This document shows positions 63,601 through 64,000 of a stretch of DNA of 64,000 nt, piece by piece (within the stretch, counting starts at the first letter, position 1; each line of letters opens with the position of its first letter). A model generated the notes under the pieces. That model saw only the letters and a list, made by a program, of their open reading frames with translations. It was not told the origin of the DNA and made no database searches. The DNA comes from Mya arenaria (taxonomy: Eukaryota; Mollusca; Bivalvia; Myida; Myidae): NCBI RefSeq assembly GCF_026914265.1, contig NC_069135.1, positions 885,001-949,000 on the forward strand. Reading direction: 5' to 3'. The translations under genes and the position numbers were made by a program.

Positions 63601-63988
63601 CAGTTGTATGCTCATGTGCATTAATATTTATATAAATTTTAAGGTAACTTTCAATTTTGAGGAAAGGGCAAATTTCACACAAATTGTTGCTTTTTGCCAC
63701 AATAGTCATTTTGACATCTTTGAAAACTCATGCCAACTTACATTTTTATGGTTTTGTTGTAAAGAAGTCCAGGACAATGTTTAATAAATTGCATTTTAAC
63801 ATGCCGTTTAAACATTTAATAAACCCGGTACTGTCCATTTTTTTTTAAGTCTCCATAAACACTCAATAAAATCTGTCCTGATTTCATAAACTTCTTAAAG
63901 CAATTTTTTCAAAATTACACAAGAGAATCCATACCTTGAAGTGTTTCGATACTGGGTTGTACATGCCGAAGTGAGTAACAACAGCACC
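42610..63988 (-). CDS. GSAP: gamma-secretase-activating protein homologue (GSAP/pigeon), partial: last 25 coding exons, 951 aa
   Basis: The protein lacks its N terminus, which lies beyond 64000. Similarity to human GSAP is clear in order: KVQFLYEDKP (human WVQFLYPH), KKFVWCQWDSGKQMLFYIHQ (human DFVWAQWDMSEQRLYYID), SNGTFCLCYQS (NHTGSLCVCYS), VMLPGYFAHLLNV (VYLPGHFFHLLNV), TALLHYAILRQKG, VTSDLFFPVPARLHGYLTSL (ATNSLFLPLPPGFHTLHTIL), CYRLWDHVTCSTY (ICRLWDHPMSSN), and the C-terminal DFVALEEVALHHTH (AEFVEEAALKHT). In vertebrates GSAP binds gamma-secretase and its C-terminal 16-kDa part promotes amyloid-beta production; the fly relative is pigeon. The N-terminal half is thought to be a beta-propeller. 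The clam protein is longer than human (854) mainly because of a Ser/Asp-rich insert in exon L. All phases agree. Function in molluscs is inferred. Confidence 0.92.
42945..43380 (-). repeat. 23-bp minisatellite abutting the exon X acceptor of GSAP
   Basis: On the plus strand the clean core (about 43085-43290) is CATGTCTACAATATCAATGA-CAG repeated. Towards the GSAP gene the units become divergent (TGTGTCTTTAATGAAATGTTAC, TTGTCTACAATATCAATGTTAT), and the last of them, TGTGTCTATAATAAAAATGTTA, spans the real acceptor of exon X. Each unit therefore carries an acceptor-like ...TGTAG|ACA on the minus strand. Confidence 0.85.
44235..44649 (-). repeat. about five diverged ~80-bp copies of GSAP exon U end plus donor
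   Basis: Downstream of exon U the motif series (plus strand) GGTCACTTACCTGAA, GAGCA, GGCAAGGGA, TTAGGTAACCATGGAGAC, GGGCA recurs at intervals of about 75-90 bp, matching the last ~80 bases of exon U (44650-44730) and its donor GTAAGTGACC. Copies near 44556 and 44640 keep a perfect GTAAGTGACC; the copy near 44470 reads GTAAATGACC; others are more worn. Copies on the left lack clear ends. Confidence 0.85.
44819..44932. repeat. 39-bp tandem repeat, three copies
   Basis: Three copies of CATCTATATTCCAAGCCATC plus AATGTTCTGTACACATATA, the last incomplete, in the intron just upstream (in transcription) of GSAP exon U. Confidence 0.93.
47260..47690. repeat. degenerate ~38-bp tandem repeat in GSAP intron
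   Basis: About eleven imperfect units of the form CATTTTCCTTGGTAAGCCAG-AGTACACAAAGCTTGTC lie upstream of GSAP exon S. Divergence is high, so this is an old array. Confidence 0.8.
47930..48350. repeat. diverged ~130-bp tandem repeat (dispersed-element remnant)
   Basis: Two to three units with ...GACCTTGACC, GGGCCCCAAACATGATTCCA, TGAAAGGTCTCCATAAACTC and CCAAGTTT...ACAATA. The GACCTTGACC motif and the layout resemble the tandem cores of the pearl-like elements at 60628 and elsewhere. Confidence 0.6.
48740..49215. repeat. dispersed repeat, family copy 2
   Basis: Same order of motifs as at 21921-22690: GGGCCATAATTTGTATTAAT, GATATGGAGTTATGTAACTT, GAAGTATTAAGC, GAATGAAGGGAATTG, and an end with CCGGACGTGGACACCAATGC followed by CTCCTTATTCTTTGAAAAG. 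It lies in the GSAP intron between exons R and S. Confidence 0.6.
49680..50025. repeat. ~170-bp tandem duplication with GTGACCTTGACC motif
   Basis: Two imperfect copies sharing CATTCCATAGTAAACAAACAC or CATTCCAAAGGAAACACACAC, then GTGTGACCTTGACCTTAGAG, then ...CATCATAGAAAGTC or ...CGTCTTGGTATGTC. It lies in the GSAP intron between exons Q and R and is probably another remnant of a dispersed element. Confidence 0.7.
53166..53438 (-). CDS. GSAP: GSAP exon L: Ser/Asp-rich insert with short peptide repeats
   Basis: A 273-nt exon entered and left in phase 1. It encodes an acidic start (EEGIEDEETGGSERS), then four related blocks DDQSDSRR, HDQSDFRK, NNQSNSRK and SDQSDASI, then ELIPVLESRMEQFSFVSNTA. 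At DNA level the blocks share ATGACCAATCAGAT (minus strand), so the region grew by ~27-bp duplication. Human GSAP has no comparable stretch here. Probably a disordered linker after the beta-propeller part. Confidence 0.85.
53832..54787 (-). repeat. 53-bp minisatellite made of GSAP exon K end plus splice donor (~18 extra copies)
   Basis: Minus-strand unit: ATAGAGTATGAACCTTGCAA, CCATATCTTGCTGCACA, then GTAAGTAG and AGGTCTAC. The exon part is the last ~40 bases of exon K (IEYEPCNHILLH) and GTAAGT is its donor. About 18 further copies follow into the intron at a 53-bp period, most with an intact GTAAGT. Units near exon K are almost identical; those near 53850 are more diverged. Plus-strand frames that run through the array are artefacts. 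Confidence 0.95.
55350..56275. repeat. dispersed repeat, family copy 3
   Basis: Four to five diverged ~170-bp units containing AGGGCCATTACTTGCATTGT or AGGGCCATAATTTGCATTAT, GAGTGGTTGGTGA, and ending near 56270 with CTCTCCTTATTCTTTGAAAAG, the same end as copy 2. It fills most of the GSAP intron between exons J and K. Confidence 0.6.
57160..58015 (-). mobile_element. pearl-like element with ~145-bp tandem core, reverse orientation
   Basis: The right end (minus strand) reads TTTATACCCCCGACAAATGA, AGTTTAAAGGGGGTATATTG, GAGTC, which matches the hairpin end of the element at 1155-2325. The interior is about four copies of a ~145-bp unit with CAAGTTATGCTCCGGACAAG, AAAAAGTAACAAAGGGCA, GTAACTCTGTAATTAGCTGA and CTCTCATTATGATCTATCAC. 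The interior differs completely from that of the first element. It lies in the GSAP intron between exons H and I. Confidence 0.8.
58640..58866 (+). mobile_element. tRNA-derived SINE
   Basis: A B-box-like GGTTCGATTCCCGG (58672-58685) is followed by a SINE core with GCCGGACAAGTGGGTTTTCT and CCGGGTTCTCCGGTTTCCCC, a widely conserved core type in invertebrate SINEs, and an A/T-rich 3' tail (AAATAAAGTTTAAACT). The A box is not clear, so the 5' end is approximate or truncated. It lies in the GSAP intron between exons G and H. Confidence 0.75.
60628..62590 (+). mobile_element. pearl-like element with ~13 tandem ~148-bp core units
   Basis: Left end GACAAGAGATGTTTGTCAAA, CATTATGCCCCCCCTGAGCG; about 13 core units containing AAGGTCACTGTGACCTTGAC, CTTTGGCCC, AATAGGGGTCATCTACTGGT, CAAGTTTGAGGGCCATGGGT and GCAGGCATTGTTGAGTTATC; right end with a (GACC)n run (62513-62540) and ATATACCCCTCTTCTTCGAA, GGGGGGCATA, again a hairpin-like terminus. 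The layout (5' unique part, tandem core, short microsatellite, hairpin) matches the other two elements. No coding capacity; frames inside are artefacts. Between GSAP exons C and D. Confidence 0.85.
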
Positions 63989-64000
63989 CTGAAACATAAT

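Larger units (their letters stand above)
42610..63988 (-). other. GSAP: exon map of GSAP (in transcript order)
   Basis: A 63935-63988; B 63172-63241; C 62829-62888; D 60257-60412; E 59993-60039; F 59497-59670; G 59116-59203; H 58258-58424; I 56861-56927; J 56589-56666; K 54788-54880; L 53166-53438; M 52818-52978; N 51750-51819; O 51384-51481; P 50614-50841; Q 50226-50281; R 49300-49417; S 47102-47197; T 46131-46213; U 44650-44793; V 44056-44126; W 43624-43821; X 42855-42944; Y 42610-42725 (stop TAA). The sum is 2,856 nt = 952 codons. Introns are GT...AG. Exon C is the least conserved; it is supported mainly by phase. Confidence 0.85.

Noticed and set aside
6829-63988. Functional cluster of a Notch-ligand-like gene with a gamma-secretase activator
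   Set aside because: Tempting because gamma-secretase processes Notch and its ligands, but the genes are on opposite strands, 20 kb apart, with COG6 between them; no evidence of linkage beyond position.

Overview
The window is nuclear DNA of a mollusc, most likely a heterodont bivalve (clam-like). The evidence is long introns, animal-type splice sites, animal orthologues (COG6 and a GSAP/pigeon protein), and dispersed repeats with long internal tandem cores of the kind known from bivalve genomes. Exons were assembled by hand from splice sites, unbroken frame across every junction, and remembered protein families. No database search was run.

Layout. 1-6.2 kb: no gene, a 43-bp minisatellite, a dispersed element with a tandem core, and a 46-bp minisatellite of about 2.2 kb. 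6.8-20.3 kb (+): a 19-exon gene for a 1,433-residue single-pass membrane protein with signal peptide, MNNL-like and DSL-like domains, an unrecognised region of about 250 residues, about 20 EGF repeats, a SEA-like juxtamembrane region, a transmembrane helix and a short tail with an NPLY motif. Its introns carry a 40-bp array and a 3.2-kb array of 25-bp units, and its first exon is present twice. 23.1-33.7 kb (-): a complete COG6 gene of 20 exons, including a probable 66-nt cassette exon. 33.9 kb (+): an elongator tRNA-Met gene with an 18-nt intron. 36.0-40.8 kb (+): a fossil Ty3/gypsy element interrupted by a 5'-truncated LINE. 42.6-64.0 kb (-): the last 25 coding exons (951 residues) of a gamma-secretase-activating protein (GSAP/pigeon) gene that runs off the right edge.

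The strongest unexpected signal is that several minisatellites are tandem copies of a host exon boundary. In GSAP an exon end plus its splice donor is repeated about 19 times, a second exon end plus donor about five more times, the last codons plus stop several times, and an acceptor region is the edge unit of a 23-bp array. In COG6 one exon end plus donor occurs three times. In the DSL/EGF gene exon 1 plus donor is duplicated. Four of the six cases run from an exon 3' end into downstream sequence in the direction of transcription.

The three protein genes show no operon-like link. COG6 acts in Golgi tethering, GSAP is linked to gamma-secretase, and the DSL/EGF protein resembles the Notch-ligand class. 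Their adjacency is not taken as functional evidence.
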